Shown here: positions 55,560 to 63,995 of the stretch, in pieces
Position numbering within the stretch: the first letter of the stretch is position 1
How the letters are laid out: every line of letters starts with the position of its first letter
Program-made: the position numbers and the translations under genes
NCBI RefSeq assembly: GCF_905220995.1
Contig: NZ_CAJNBJ010000017.1
Location: forward strand, 186,001-250,000
Length of the DNA: 64,000 bases
Source: Nitrospira defluvii
Lineage (GTDB): Bacteria > Nitrospirota > Nitrospiria > Nitrospirales > Nitrospiraceae
Direction of reading: 5' to 3'
Notes under the pieces: model-generated
What the model was told of the DNA's origin: nothing
Seen by the model: only the letters and a program-made list of their open reading frames with translations
Databases searched by the model: none

Positions 55560-56394
55560 GTGTGTTAACAATTGCATGGTAGCGATCATGCCAGCCAAAT
55601 ACAGGCACAAGCCAGACTGAGCATAGACATGAAGTTCTGCGCAAGCTTCTCGTAGCGTGTGGCGATGCGCCTGAACTGCTTGAGTCGGCAGAAGAAGCGC
55701 TCGACGAGGTGGCGGTCTTTATAAAGGTGACGATCATAGACCCGCTGCGTCAGACGATGACTGCGCGGTGGAATCACCGCCTGTGCCCCCTGAGTTTCAA
55801 TGAGATCGACGAAGGCATCGGCATCGTAGCCCTTGTCGGCGATGACGCATTGCGCTTCAATCCCCTGGATGAGGGCCGCCGCTTCGGTCATGTCGGCCAT
55901 TTGCCCAGCGGTCAGACGCACGCGCAAGGGATTCCCCAAGGCTTCGACCGCCGCATGAATTTTGGTGCTCAGCCCACCCCGGCTCCGTCCGATGGCTTGA
56001 TCGCCTGCTTTTTTTGGGCGCCGGTCGCGTGTTGGTGGGCTCGCACGATGGTCGAGTCGACGAACAATTGCTCCAGATCGGCGTCGCGCTTGAGTGCGTC
56101 GGCCATCCGTGCCCACACCCCGTTCTTGCTCCAGCGGGAAAAGCGCATGTACGCCGTGTGCCACGCGCCGAAGTGCTGGGGCAGGTCGCGCCACGGCGAG
56201 CCCGTGCGGGCGATCCACAACACCGCTTCGACAAAGAGGCGATTGTCGCGCCCGGTCACCCCGCGCTCACTGGCCTTGCCTGAGCACAACGGCTCGATTC
56301 GCTTCCATTGGTCGTCGCGCAACATCTTCCGGTCCATTCTCGCAAACTCCCAAAAGCGAGAATGTATAGAACTTTGTCATTTGTGAACAGCCCC
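55560..56394 (-). mobile_element. IS5-family (IS427 group) insertion sequence
   Basis: 835 bases, with imperfect terminal repeats (left GTGTGTTAACAA, right in complement GGCTGTTCACAA) and TAG flanking both ends (55557-55559 and 56395-56397), consistent with a 3-base duplication, or CTAG, of the IS427 group. Two overlapping frames carry the transposase. It splits the lipoprotein gene described separately. Confidence 0.85.
55586..56337 (-). CDS. IS427-group transposase, two frames joined by programmed frameshift
   Basis: OrfA (56337-55969, 122 residues; MDRKMLRDDQWKRIEPLCSG) and orfB (55969 region to 55586; DDE core with ADKGYDADAF and DRHLVERFFCRLKQFRR) overlap. The shift site is most likely a CAAAAAAAG run (about 56010, minus strand), the usual slippery site of this group, giving the full ~250-residue transposase. 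Both frames are open to their natural ends, so the element is probably active. Confidence 0.82.
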
Positions 56395-56850
56395 TAGTAA
56401 GATGCGATCCGACAGTTGCTGACGCAGGAGAAGGAACCGAATAGCCGAATCTGGCATAGTCGGGGACGCTTCGGCTTCAGGGGCGGCCATCTGTGTGAGA
56501 AGATCCTTGGCGCCAATGGTGTCTGCGATGTCTTGGCTCTGCAGAGAAAACCGACCGGCAGGCCAATCCGCAGCGCCAAAGTCGGTCTTCCCCTGAGAGG
56601 ACTTCTGAACCAACGACATTCGCAGGCCGGTTTGTTCCACGCCCGACTCAGGCCCGCACCGTCGTTCAATGGCTCCGGGATACAGGAGTGCCTCCGGTCG
56701 ACGTGATTCGGTCGCACATCCCGAGACGAAAACGATCATAAACAAGACTGTCATCTTGCTGTGGATCATTCCAAACCACGCCGCGATACTTCCCATCATT
56801 CCTCGTTTAGTGTTGGATAAACGCGTCGATTGCTCCCCTGCGGTGCTTGC

Positions 56851-57420
56851 TTATCGGCAGGCATGGGTGCTGACGTACTGCCAGAACGTCCGGTCCATCG
56901 CAGCTGTTGAATTCCAGAAGAATGGAAGATGCCCGTACCAAATGGACAACTGGCTGGCAGCCTCTTCGGCCCTCCTTTCTCCTTGCGCGTATTGGTAGAG
57001 CGCGGCAATCAGTCCCGTGCGGTCCGCGCCTGACTTACAGTGAATGAGGATGGGCTTGGGAGCGTCCAGGACAATGTCCATGATGGCCTTGAGATCCTCA
57101 TCGGAGACCTCCCGGTTGGCTGAGATACCATAATCCTGGTGCGAGATGCCGAGATCATGCGCGACGCGTTTCTCGTCTTGATACCAATCTGATCCCGCAT
57201 TCACTCCCCGAAGATTCAGAATACTTTTAATCTGGTAGGTCTTGAGGTAGTGGATCAGTTCTGTCTTGTCCAATTGTCGAGACCGGTACATCCGATCCGG
57301 CACAACGACGTGAAAATTGCCCTGCTCGTGGATGTACCCCGCGTACGAGCCCAGCACGAGGCTTGGTCCTACCAAAAGCAGGATGAACCACAGACGATGG
57401 TGGCCGAGGGCCTTCCTCAT
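56851..57420 (-). CDS. Membrane-anchored tyrosine/dual-specificity phosphatase
   Basis: 189 residues. One N-terminal membrane segment (about 10-28) followed by a DSP/PTP fold; the active site is HCKSGADRTG, the Cys-x5-Arg signature, near residue 127. General acid Asp may lie in the MYRSRQLDK...NVGSDW region. It dephosphorylates proteins, inositol phosphates or other phosphates. Its ATG overlaps the stop of the MFS gene (ATGA), and it is part of the fluoride operon; why a phosphatase belongs there is not known. Confidence 0.82.
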   Translation of the reverse strand: MRKALGHHRLWFILLLVGPSLVLGSYAGYIHEQGNFHVVVPDRMYRSRQLDKTELIHYLKTYQIKSILNLRGVNAGSDWYQDEKRVAHDLGISHQDYGISANREVSDEDLKAIMDIVLDAPKPILIHCKSGADRTGLIAALYQYAQGERRAEEAASQLSIWYGHLPFFWNSTAAMDRTFWQYVSTHACR

Positions 57421-58595
57421 GCGCGTCTTTCATGGTTTCTAACCATAAAGAACAACGGAACGGCCAACAGTTGTGTCCCGACTGAGAAGGCTATCAACAA
57501 GGGGATTGAGACATCGTAGAACCACCCCATTACGGCGCTGCCCAAAAACCAGTACAGTCCGAATCCCATCGAGAAAACACCATACGCAGATCCGCGTCTG
57601 TTGGGAGAGACCATCTCGGCGACGCCGGCTCTCATGATGGATTCCTGAGCGCCCATGCCCACACCCCAAAGAATCATGCCTCCCATGGCCGCATAAAACT
57701 CTCCCTGGAAGACCAACGGCGCGAAGAGTGCAGAGAGGAGCACGGCGACAATAAGGATGGAGATGCCTCCGCGGTCGAAGAGTCGACCAAAGATGAGTGC
57801 GGCCAAGGCATCCACGCCCATTGCAATGGCGTAAAAGACGGGAATCCACACGTCCGGCACCGTGGACGTTTTTCCGAAATGATAGGCGATGAGTGGAAAA
57901 TCCGCATACCCGGCTGCCACCAGGGTGGCAGCCGCGAGATAGAACCAAAACACACGAGGGAAGCCCTCAGTTTCAATTTGAGCAACTCCCGTCTCCAAGT
58001 CACGGGGCGTGGGGTACAAGAATCGCGCGGCCATCAGCACGCTCAGCGCAAGCACCGCTGGGATCGCTAGCACCGCAAACCCCGCCTGATAGCTGCCCCG
58101 AAAATACAACACGGCCGCGACGATCAACGGCCCAAGCATGGCTCCAATTTGATCTAACGCTTCGTGTAGACCGAAGCCCCAACCTCGTCCCATTTCCGCG
58201 GTTGCATGCGACAGCATCGCGTCACGGGCCGGCGTTCGAATCGCCTTGCCCATTCGTTCAGCGATCATCAGACAGGCCGCTACTTCCCAGTGCCCAGCCA
58301 ATGCTAAAAGAGGCACTGCGAGGAGATTAATGCCATACCCAACAATCGTAATGCCCCAGTATTGACCAGACTTGTCTGCCACATAGCCTGAGACCAATCT
58401 GAGCCCATACCCAATCAATTCGCCGAATCCGGCGACGAATCCCACAATTGTGCCGCTTGCCCCCAGCAACGCCAAATAGGGACCACTGATGCTGCGGGCG
58501 GCCTCATAGGTCATATCTGCAAAGAGACTCACCACGCCCAATAGCACGACAAACTTCAGGGCAGTTGTTGAGGATGTTCCAGGCTGGGCAGTCAT
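57417..58595 (-). CDS. MFS transporter of the fluoride operon
   Basis: About 392 residues from the ATG at 58595, 12 predicted membrane segments. N-terminal half has LFADMTYEAARSISGPYLAL and an RTPARDAMLSHA loop (motif A-like region ERMGKAIRTPARD). It lies between enolase and the phosphatase, behind a fluoride riboswitch. Substrate unknown; it may export a toxic compound made or accumulated under fluoride. The frame is open to 58727 but those residues precede the first membrane segment unlike the family. Confidence 0.8.
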   Translation of the reverse strand: MTAQPGTSSTTALKFVVLLGVVSLFADMTYEAARSISGPYLALLGASGTIVGFVAGFGELIGYGLRLVSGYVADKSGQYWGITIVGYGINLLAVPLLALAGHWEVAACLMIAERMGKAIRTPARDAMLSHATAEMGRGWGFGLHEALDQIGAMLGPLIVAAVLYFRGSYQAGFAVLAIPAVLALSVLMAARFLYPTPRDLETGVAQIETEGFPRVFWFYLAAATLVAAGYADFPLIAYHFGKTSTVPDVWIPVFYAIAMGVDALAALIFGRLFDRGGISILIVAVLLSALFAPLVFQGEFYAAMGGMILWGVGMGAQESIMRAGVAEMVSPNRRGSAYGVFSMGFGLYWFLGSAVMGWFYDVSIPLLIAFSVGTQLLAVPLFFMVRNHERRA

Positions 58596-58701
58596 GCGTG
58601 GCTGTGCTCCTTGCAGGCTTGTGAGTGGATGTTCCGGAAAAGGGGCGCTGATTTTCTGCCCATGCGTCCAAACGAGAGAGCAGGAACTGATCTCTCTGGC
58701 C

Positions 58702-59982
58702 CTAACGGGGTACCAGCGGATTCTCAAACCGTGCCGCTGTTCCCAGCTCCGCTTCGATTTCTAGTAATCGGTTGTACTTCGCGATTCGCTCAGAGCGGCA
58801 GGCCGATCCCGTCTTGATCTGTCCACCTCCCATCGCCACCGCGAAGTCGGCCAGGAACGGATCCTCGGTCTCGCCCGATCGGTGGGACACCACGAAGTTC
58901 CAGCCTTCTTGTCGGCATAAGGCCACGGCTTCGATTGTTTCTGTCACGGTGCCGATCTGATTCAGCTTAATGAGCGCCGCGTTTGTCGTTCGTTCCCGAA
59001 TCCCCCGTGTGAGGAACTGCGGGTTCGTCACATAAATGTCATCACCGACGATCTGGAGACGGCTCCCAAGCGCTGCGGTCTGGGCGCGGAACCCGTCCCA
59101 GTCGGTCTCGGCCAGACCATCCTCGATCGAGACGATCGGATACCGTTCGATCCATTGTTGATAGAGGGCCGTCATCTCGGCGCTGGTTTTGACCCCACTC
59201 CCAGACTTCGACAGGTCATACCGGAATCCGTCAAAAAATGAGGTGGCGGCCGGATCCAGCGCAATGGCCACATCCCGTCCCGGCCTGTACCCCGCGGCTT
59301 GGATTGCGTCCACGATCAATTCGCAGGCCTCCTCATTACTCTTGAAGGTCGGAGCAAAGCCGCCCTCGTCACCCACCGCGGTCGAATACCCCTTGGCCTT
59401 CAGCATCTGTTTAAGAGCGTGAAAGGTCTCGGTGCCGTACCGCAGCGCCTCGGCGAAGGTCGGCGCTCCCACCGGCATGACCATGAACTCCTGAAAGTCG
59501 AGCGTGTTGTCGGCATGCCGCCCGCCATTGATAATATTCATCATCGGAACTGGAAGCCGGGCCGAGGTCGGACCGGCCAAATACATGTGGAGGGGAAGTC
59601 CGGTCACTTCTGCGCCGGCCCTGGCAACCGCCATCGACACACCCAGCACTGCATTCGCTCCAAGATTGGCTTTGGTGGGTGTGCCGTCCAGGGCTCTCAG
59701 TAGGCCATCGATGTCGGCTTGGCTGGTCGGGTCCATGCCAATCAGACTGGGCGCGATCCGCTCATTGACATGCGCGACCGCTTTGAGCACGCCTTTGCCT
59801 CTGTATCGCGCCATGTCTCCATCTCTCAATTCGACGGCTTCATGCATACCTGTGGACGCGCCGGAGGGGACCGACGCAGCGAGCACTCGCCCGTTTTCAA
59901 GTCCGATGAACACTCGAACGGTCGGATACCCTCGAGAATCCAGAATCTCCAGAGCGCGGACGCTCTTGATGAGGTTCCTCAT
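58702..59982 (-). CDS. eno: Enolase, fluoride-operon copy
   Basis: 426 residues, complete. Converts 2-phosphoglycerate to phosphoenolpyruvate with Mg2+. N-terminal [18 protein letters not shown], substrate loop [18 protein letters not shown], metal ligands in [24 protein letters not shown] and [10 protein letters not shown], catalytic Lys in [10 protein letters not shown] and signature [11 protein letters not shown]. Fluoride with phosphate is a classic inhibitor of enolase, which explains why enolase genes are linked to fluoride riboswitches. This copy sits 9 bases after uspA and with gpmA, so it is likely an extra, fluoride-induced copy; the main copy should be elsewhere. Confidence 0.93.
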   Translation of the reverse strand: MRNLIKSVRALEILDSRGYPTVRVFIGLENGRVLAASVPSGASTGMHEAVELRDGDMARYRGKGVLKAVAHVNERIAPSLIGMDPTSQADIDGLLRALDGTPTKANLGANAVLGVSMAVARAGAEVTGLPLHMYLAGPTSARLPVPMMNIINGGRHADNTLDFQEFMVMPVGAPTFAEALRYGTETFHALKQMLKAKGYSTAVGDEGGFAPTFKSNEEACELIVDAIQAAGYRPGRDVAIALDPAATSFFDGFRYDLSKSGSGVKTSAEMTALYQQWIERYPIVSIEDGLAETDWDGFRAQTAALGSRLQIVGDDIYVTNPQFLTRGIRERTTNAALIKLNQIGTVTETIEAVALCRQEGWNFVVSHRSGETEDPFLADFAVAMGGGQIKTGSACRSERIAKYNRLLEIEAELGTAARFENPLVPR

Positions 59983-59991
59983 GATCGCTCC

Positions 59992-60450
59992 TTATTTCAC
60001 GACCAGCACGGGGCATGGCGCAAGTCGCGTGAGGTTTTGAGAAGTACTGCCCCACTCCTGACCAAAGATCTTTGAGTGGCCCATGAAGCCGACGATCAAG
60101 AGGTCAAACTGGTGTTCCGCGATGAATGTCACGATTGCTTCCACTTCATGACCTGCAAGCAGATGCGGCGTCAGTCGCTCTCGTGACGCCGTGGCAGTCA
60201 AGCCAGCTTGGATTAGTACTCTTCGTAAATAGTCAGCAACCTTCGGCTTGGGTCGCAATTCACCGCCGACCACCGAGCCTTGGTGTTGCGGCAGACACTC
60301 TTCCACCGTCACGACGTGCAGGTCGGCTTCATAGATTTGAACCAACTCGATGGCCGTCACGAGCGCTTTGCGGGCTCCTTCCGAACCATCATTGGCGACA
60401 AGAATTTTCTGAAACAGAGGACGTGTGGCGATGTTGGAAGAAGGAAACAT
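59992..60450 (-). CDS. Universal stress protein (UspA family)
   Basis: 152 residues. Starts with an extended N-terminus before the core KILVANDGSEGARKAL. ATP-binding pattern G-x2-G-x9-G-S appears as GFMGHSKIFGQEWGSTSQNL near the C-terminus. UspA genes are known companions of fluoride riboswitches. It is between gpmA and eno. Confidence 0.9.
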   Translation of the reverse strand: MFPSSNIATRPLFQKILVANDGSEGARKALVTAIELVQIYEADLHVVTVEECLPQHQGSVVGGELRPKPKVADYLRRVLIQAGLTATASRERLTPHLLAGHEVEAIVTFIAEHQFDLLIVGFMGHSKIFGQEWGSTSQNLTRLAPCPVLVVK

Positions 60451-60653
60451 GTCTCATGCCTTTCATAAAGCTCAAGGAAAATGCCTGGGCCTACATGTGA
60501 ACCGTGATTCTGCACGACTCTACGGCGTCAGGCATACCGCTCGGCTATTGGGGAAGCCTTACGAGCAGTCCATCTCGCTTCCGGGCCATTCATCAAGCTC
60601 TCATGCCAACGGACGCAGGCAGACCGGCTGTACCACCGGAAGTCCAGCGCTCC

Positions 60654-61283
60654 TCATAGTTTCCTGGCACGTGAAGCAGCATCCCTATCCTGACGGACAA
60701 GTTTGCCTTGGTCGGCCAGGGCGTAGACGACGAGAGCCCCTGTGGGAATGGTGAGATCCACAATTTGTTGGGATGACAAATCTTCAAGATGCATGACCAA
60801 CGCCCGGAGACTATTGCCATGCGCGACAATGAGCACCGTGTCGCCTTTTTCCACCGCAGGCTGAATCCGTTCCTGATAGTAGGGCAGGACCCGCGCGGCG
60901 GTATCTTTCAGGCTTTCCCCTCCTGGCGGTCGCACATCGTAGCTTCGCCGCCATACTTCTACCTGCTTCGCTCCGTACTGATTGACCGTCTCATCTTTAT
61001 TCAGCCCTTGTAGATCTCCATACATCCGTTCGTTCAGCGCCTGATTCTCCTCGATAGGTATCCGTCCTTGGCCGATGGCAGCTAATACAATCCTTAGTGT
61101 GTCAGTTGCTCTGACGAGCTTGGAAGTAAAGGCCCGATCCAATCGGTACCTGCTCAGCTGCTGCGCGGCAGCCAATGCTTCCTCGCCGCCTTTTGTCGAT
61201 AGCGGCACATCAATCCATCCGGTGAAGCGATTTTCGAGATTCCATTGTGACTGGCCATGTCGAAGCAGCACGAAGTGTCCCAC
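60654..61283 (-). CDS. gpmA: 2,3-bisphosphoglycerate-dependent phosphoglycerate mutase, fluoride-operon copy
   Basis: 209 residues. Active-site His in LLRHGQSQWN, Glu in LNERMYGDLQG, second His in LIVAHGNSLRALV, and GGESLKDTAARV. It converts 3-phosphoglycerate to 2-phosphoglycerate, the step just before enolase. A gpm-eno pair under fluoride control fits support of lower glycolysis and gluconeogenesis when fluoride blocks enolase. About 200 bases without a gene separate it from uspA. Confidence 0.93.
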   Translation of the reverse strand: MGHFVLLRHGQSQWNLENRFTGWIDVPLSTKGGEEALAAAQQLSRYRLDRAFTSKLVRATDTLRIVLAAIGQGRIPIEENQALNERMYGDLQGLNKDETVNQYGAKQVEVWRRSYDVRPPGGESLKDTAARVLPYYQERIQPAVEKGDTVLIVAHGNSLRALVMHLEDLSSQQIVDLTIPTGALVVYALADQGKLVRQDRDAASRARKL

Positions 61284-61368
61284 CGTTCAACTCCTAATAG
61301 TGGGGTCATTAGGTCACGCTCCGCTCCCGCCAGGAATGTCAGGACCGCGCTGGCACTTATGCGAAGCG

Positions 61369-61665
61369 TCAATCATATTCGATCTTTTCGATCCGCCCCG
61401 TCGTGGCGTTGATGTGTATCTCCTTTTTCTGTCCTTCGGCGGTGATTAGTTCAACTTCGTACACTAACCTACCATCGTCTGTATCCAGCTCCATCTCCAG
61501 AATTCGGGCATGTGGGAACTGCTCCAGCACAATTTGTGTGGCTTGCCGCATGTCGACGGCGGGCGAATGCGGCTCGTCGCCAAAACTAACTCTGAACAGG
61601 CCGATTCCAAAGATGAGCAAGCTCACAAACAAGACCAACGCCAGAATGGCAGTTCTGAAATCCAT
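61369..61665 (-). CDS. PepSY-domain membrane protein
   Basis: About 98 residues from ATG 61665 (good GAGGAC ribosome site). One membrane segment (about 6-27, ILALVLFVSLLIFGIGLF) and a C-terminal PepSY domain (QIVLEQFPHARILEMELDTD, VYEVELITAEGQKKEIHIN, TTGRIEKIEYD). PepSY domains often inhibit or regulate partners at the membrane. First gene of the fluoride operon; leader from the riboswitch terminator to the ATG is about 170 bases. Confidence 0.8.
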   Translation of the reverse strand: MDFRTAILALVLFVSLLIFGIGLFRVSFGDEPHSPAVDMRQATQIVLEQFPHARILEMELDTDDGRLVYEVELITAEGQKKEIHINATTGRIEKIEYD

Positions 61666-61835
61666 GACGTCCTCCCTTCGTGAGACGTGAAGACGGCCTT
61701 GCCGTTGCCAATAGGGTTCCGCAACAGAGGCAACAATCCTGGCGCGGTGATACACGTCGACGGTCACGCGTCTCAACGGTGACTGAGAGTGAAACAATAT
61801 TGGTAGGAGGGGCTGTGAGTGGGAGTGGCTGGCTC

Positions 61836-61931
61836 AACAAAAAACTCCTACCAGATGGCCTCTGGTAGGAGTTATCAGTCCTGCGTCATGGTTCGACCGG
61901 CAGAACGGTTGTTGGTGAACTCCATCACCAA
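61836..61931 (-). promoter_or_regulatory. Fluoride riboswitch with terminator, before the enolase operon
   Basis: Minus strand: TTGGTGATGGAGTTCACCA hairpin, second hairpin with GTTCTGC/GCAGGAC arms, then CTGATAACTCCTACC. ACTCCTACCAG pairs perfectly with CTGGTAGGAGT, followed by TTTTT. The core of the first hairpin is the same as in the copy at 54402 (GGTGATGGAGTTCACC). It leads into PepSY-gpmA-uspA-eno-MFS-phosphatase-lipoprotein, all on the same strand with only small gaps, so the operon should be induced by fluoride. Confidence 0.88.
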
Positions 61932-62032
61932 GAATTTATGATGACCTATGATTCACTGTACATACAGCAATCGGGAGAGTCAAGATCCCGGTCCGGCCGG
62001 CACTGGTAAAGTTTGAATCTGTGAGCAATGGA

Positions 62033-62068
62033 TAGGGCCGGGAGCCTCAATCGGGCTCCCGGCCTTCG
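62033..62068 (-). terminator. GC-rich stem-loop after merR and the Cys-rich peptide
   Basis: GGCCGGGAGC and GCTCCCGGCC form a perfect 10-bp stem around a short loop (CTCAATCGG). It ends the merR-peptide unit; there is no strong T-run on the minus side, so it may need Rho or act as an RNA stabiliser. Confidence 0.55.
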
Positions 62069-62072
62069 ATGC

Positions 62073-62186
62073 TTATGGACAGAACGGACAGGAAGGACAG
62101 TCTTCTACGAAAGTCGCCAAGGTAGGCCATGTTCTCAGCAGCACGACCACAACCGAGGCAGGCAAAACAGTCAAGATGAGACGCAT
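62073..62186 (-). CDS. 37-residue membrane peptide with CPSCPFCP tail, cotranscribed with merR
   Basis: ATG at 62186 with an ideal ribosome site (AAGGAGGTGAG) and only 5 bases after the merR stop. It reads MRLILTVLPASVVVVLLRTW, a single hydrophobic segment, then PTLATFVED and the tail CPSCPFCP before TAA at 62073. Three cysteines spaced C-x2-C-x2-C could bind a soft metal such as Hg, Cd or Zn. No known family. The coupling to a MerR regulator suggests a small metal-handling membrane peptide. Confidence 0.65.
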   Translation of the reverse strand: MRLILTVLPASVVVVLLRTWPTLATFVEDCPSCPFCP

Positions 62187-62191
62187 ACCAC

Positions 62192-62635
62192 TCACCTCCT
62201 TCTCGACTCAGCAGTAGGAGAAGGGAGTTCTTCGATCAGGCAGCAGATTTCATGCGGACCCAATGGCGGGCAGGGAAATCGACCCCGCCAGCGCCGACGA
62301 TGCTGCTCCAGTTGAGTCCGGAGCTGAGTCAATAGCTCGATCTGCTGGTCCAAGGTCTTCAATTTCTTTCTGGCCCATGCATCTACAGTCTCGCAGGTTT
62401 TGCTCCCCTGCTTGGGTGATGCAAAGAGCGTTCGAATCTCCGCTAAGGCAAACCCGATGCTCTTGGCCTTCCTGATAAATTGGACCCATCGGACTGCTTC
62501 GACAGGATAGACCCGATAGCCGGTGTGTGTACGCGCAGGCTTTGGCAAAAGCCCACAGCTCTCCCAATAGCGTAGAGTCTTTGACGACACGCCTGTTTCA
62601 GTTGCCAGCTTTCGGATAGTCAATGCCCTGTCCAC
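62192..62635 (-). CDS. MerR-family metal-responsive regulator
   Basis: About 147 residues from the GTG at 62635, which has GAGAGGGG 5-6 bases upstream; the frame is open to 62707 but the extra N-terminus does not fit. Helix-turn-helix LTIRKLATETGVSSKTLRYWE, wing, long dimerisation helix, then metal ligands: Cys in SKTCETV and a CPPLGPHEICC segment with C-x8-C, the spacing used by MerR/CadR-type sensors. Likely activates transcription by twisting a long-spacer promoter; its own promoter has such a spacer. Confidence 0.85.
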   Translation of the reverse strand: MDRALTIRKLATETGVSSKTLRYWESCGLLPKPARTHTGYRVYPVEAVRWVQFIRKAKSIGFALAEIRTLFASPKQGSKTCETVDAWARKKLKTLDQQIELLTQLRTQLEQHRRRWRGRFPCPPLGPHEICCLIEELPSPTAESRRR

Positions 62636-62656
62636 GCTCCCCTCTCCTCTGCGGTA

Positions 62657-62688
62657 AGGATAAACCCTCCTCTTACGGTAAAGTTCAA
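62657..62688 (-). promoter_or_regulatory. MerR-type promoter with 20-base spacer
   Basis: Minus strand: -35 TTGAAC (62688-62683) and -10 TATCCT (62662-62657), 20 bases apart. The spacer holds an imperfect dyad, ACTTTACC against GGAGGGT. MerR-family regulators act only on such over-long spacers (19-20). It reads into merR and the Cys-rich peptide, so autoregulation is likely. Confidence 0.65.
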
Positions 62689-62741
62689 GTGGATTTTGCG
62701 GCTTCAAGTCATGATGGCAAACCCGCTGGGGGTTCTGGCAT

Positions 62742-62753
62742 CATGACGTCATG
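62742..62753. repeat. 12-base perfect palindrome upstream of merR
   Basis: CATGACGTCATG, symmetric over all 12 bases, about 55 bases upstream of the merR promoter. Nearby TTGAAACTTTACC on the plus strand repeats part of the merR promoter sequence in the other direction. Possibly a second binding site; may be chance. Confidence 0.3.
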
Positions 62754-62886
62754 GGTTGAAACTTTACCAGTGCCGTCCGGCCCCTCGCCTCCTGTAGACT
62801 TGTGGAGTCGACGTTAGGAGTGGTATCCGAGCCTGTCCTAGTACAACCCGAGTAAAGACCGTACCGCATGAAAGAATTAGAATGCA

Positions 62887-63441
62887 TTATTCCGGAATGG
62901 AATCATTGAATCTGGGAGCTAACGTGCGGTTCTCGATAAAGATATATCCGCGTTCCTGAATGCCATCATATGTGAGATTGATCTCGCTCTGGGGACCTCG
63001 CCAAGTGAATTGCTGGCTAAGGCCGCGCATCATGGCCCCCGGTGTTCTGTCGATAGGGCCCAATAGAGATTCCAAATGAACCATGATCGTATTGTGGGTC
63101 TGAGCTCCATGGTAGTGGATCGTGACGCGTGCGAACTGTCCGTCAAATGTCACGAATCGCAAGGAGTCAACAACCGCATCACCCACTTTCGGAGGCCCCT
63201 GTTTGAGTTCATACTTTTGAATATGTTCGCCCGATTCCACTTTGATTAAGTCCTGAACATCCGCCAGCAATGCTCCCCACTGAAACCCGTAGAACCCATT
63301 GGGATCTGCTGTCATTGGACCCGCGGCGAGGTCCGGCAGCACGATGAATGCCCAGAGGAACAGGCTGCCCAACCCGAACAGTGGAAGGCGGATGCCTCGC
63401 ACATCACCATCGCATGAGACCAGTCTTGAACATGCAAACAC
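62887..63441 (-). CDS. Exported protein of unknown function
   Basis: 184 residues. A hydrophobic segment at about 21-40 (LFGLGSLFLWAFIVLPDLAA) acts as signal peptide or anchor; the mature part is beta-rich (FYGFQWGALLADVQDLIKVE, RFVTFDGQFARVTIHYHG, LTYDGIQERGYIFIENRTL). The pattern resembles small periplasmic proteins that measure or scavenge, but no family is recognised. The start is uncertain within the first 20 residues. Confidence 0.6.
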   Translation of the reverse strand: MFACSRLVSCDGDVRGIRLPLFGLGSLFLWAFIVLPDLAAGPMTADPNGFYGFQWGALLADVQDLIKVESGEHIQKYELKQGPPKVGDAVVDSLRFVTFDGQFARVTIHYHGAQTHNTIMVHLESLLGPIDRTPGAMMRGLSQQFTWRGPQSEINLTYDGIQERGYIFIENRTLAPRFNDSIPE

Positions 63442-63590
63442 TGGTTATGCCTCTCCAGCAGTAGCACCCATCCCATGAACAGTGTCGGTCGACAGCGGTA
63501 AGTGAGGCGGCAGCGCAAGCAGAAAGAAACTGCCTGCACTCTCGATCGTTGGAGGGCTGCAGTTCTCCGCTGGTCTTTTCATCACCCCGT

Positions 63591-63995
63591 TCAATATTGA
63601 GAACTCGGCTGCTCCTTTTGTGCTGCTACCATGTCGGGACAACGATGCTCACGGATAATGTCTCCCATCTTCAGCATCAATTCAGCGAGCCTTTCGACCT
63701 GAGAATCGAGCGCGGGTGAGACAGAAGAATGAACGTCTCCGAAGCGGCGAAGCCCCTTGCTGTCGCACTCTTGTAGGGAAACCCAGAGTGACGAAAGCCC
63801 CCTGATGAGTTCCTGGCTGGTCGGGGTGGTCTCCCGCGGCAAGGAAAAGCAGTGTTTGAGTTCGCGAAGGATCGTCATGACTTCCTGAATCTCCTGTTGC
63901 AACGCCGGCGCGATATCAACCGAAATATCATTGCTGATCTCGAACATCACCCCGTGCTCTTCGGGACAGATTAATCTGGCCTCCAATGCACGCAT
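63591..63995 (-). CDS. Helical protein of unknown function, near window edge
   Basis: Up to 134 residues, or 118 from the ATG at 63947 (MFEISNDISVDIAPALQQEI). Mostly helical and acidic with scattered Cys and His (IREHRCPDM). The frame may continue past the window edge, so the true start is unknown. No domain recognised. Confidence 0.5.
   Translation of the reverse strand: MRALEARLICPEEHGVMFEISNDISVDIAPALQQEIQEVMTILRELKHCFSLPRETTPTSQELIRGLSSLWVSLQECDSKGLRRFGDVHSSVSPALDSQVERLAELMLKMGDIIREHRCPDMVAAQKEQPSSQY

Larger units (their letters stand above)
54929..56799 (-). pseudogene. Lipoprotein gene split by an IS427-type insertion
   Basis: The 5' part (56799 to about 56395) codes a signal peptide with lipobox VSGC and a helical body ending SDRILL; the 3' part (55559 to 54929) goes on ALLDVKSAAAEANCEEK, a coiled region and a Gly/Ala-rich double membrane hairpin (GVLGGGLVGILSGG, AAIAAGVVASAFGAAAL), then a soluble C-terminus. 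Removing the 835-base element and one TAG repeat rejoins the frame exactly (RILL-ALLDVK). The intact protein would have about 340 residues. It is the last gene of the fluoride operon. As it stands the lipoprotein ends nine codons after the signal part's natural frame runs into the IS. Confidence 0.8.

Noticed and set aside
62756-62800. A divergent MerR-controlled promoter on the plus strand
   Set aside because: TTGAAACTTTACC resembles the merR -35 region, but no -10 box stands at 19-20 bases and no plus-strand gene follows.
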